Assembly: GCA_003503535.1 (NCBI GenBank)
Contig: DOCI01000216.1
Coordinates: 948 to 7,976 of the forward strand
DNA: 7,029 nucleotides
Source: Planctomycetaceae bacterium
GTDB taxonomy: Bacteria > Planctomycetota > Planctomycetia > Planctomycetales > Planctomycetaceae
Direction: 5' to 3'
How positions within the stretch are numbered: the stretch's first letter is position 1; each line of letters starts with the position of its first letter. The translations under genes were made by a program, and so were the position numbers. Shown here piece by piece: positions 7,022 to 7,029 of the stretch. The notes below the pieces were generated by a model that ran no database searches, was not told the DNA's origin, and worked only from the letters and a program-made list of their open reading frames with translations.

Positions 7022-7029
7022 GCGACACA

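Overview
The window reads as a piece of a planctomycete chromosome (phylum Planctomycetota, probably near Planctomycetaceae). This is inferred from the gene set: a secreted iduronate-2-sulfatase-like sulfatase, an MBOAT acyltransferase, two exported TPR proteins and a secreted Tyr/Asn-rich protein. Gene density is moderate, strands are mixed, and several gaps carry palindromic repeat-like elements. No tRNA, rRNA, CRISPR array, transposase, phage gene or recognisable defence system was found.

Layout. At 1-546 (minus) lies the N-terminal part of a sulfatase that runs off the left edge. The 451-base gap 547-997 holds an inverted-repeat element, then comes a plus-strand TPR lipoprotein (998-2326) with a strong rho-independent terminator. 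The gap 2327-2658 holds two more palindromic elements. An AlgI-type MBOAT acyltransferase follows on the minus strand (2659-4089). The gap 4090-4545 contains clustered inverted repeats and leads into a small secreted Tyr/Asn-rich protein (4546-4893, plus). Its 3' end faces a 99-aa membrane protein (4904-5203, minus). That gene is divergent from a Mn/Zn-type ABC ATPase (5296-6093, plus, TTG start). The ATPase gene overlaps tail-to-tail by 19 bases with a secreted TPR protein gene (6075-6908, minus). The right end (6909-7029) is non-coding and holds direct repeats and a hairpin.

The genes do not form an operon. Every neighbouring pair is convergent or divergent, except that no partner is visible beyond the window edges. 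Most products are exported or membrane-bound: sulfatase, lipoprotein, acyltransferase, Tyr-rich protein, small membrane protein and secreted TPR protein. The window therefore looks like an ordinary cell-envelope neighbourhood. The MBOAT enzyme and the metal-type ATPase both lack the partners they normally travel with.

The most unusual item is the Tyr/Asn/Gly low-complexity secreted protein, whose mature part is about 31 % tyrosine. The intergenic palindromes are the next most interesting. I see no convincing new multi-gene system here.
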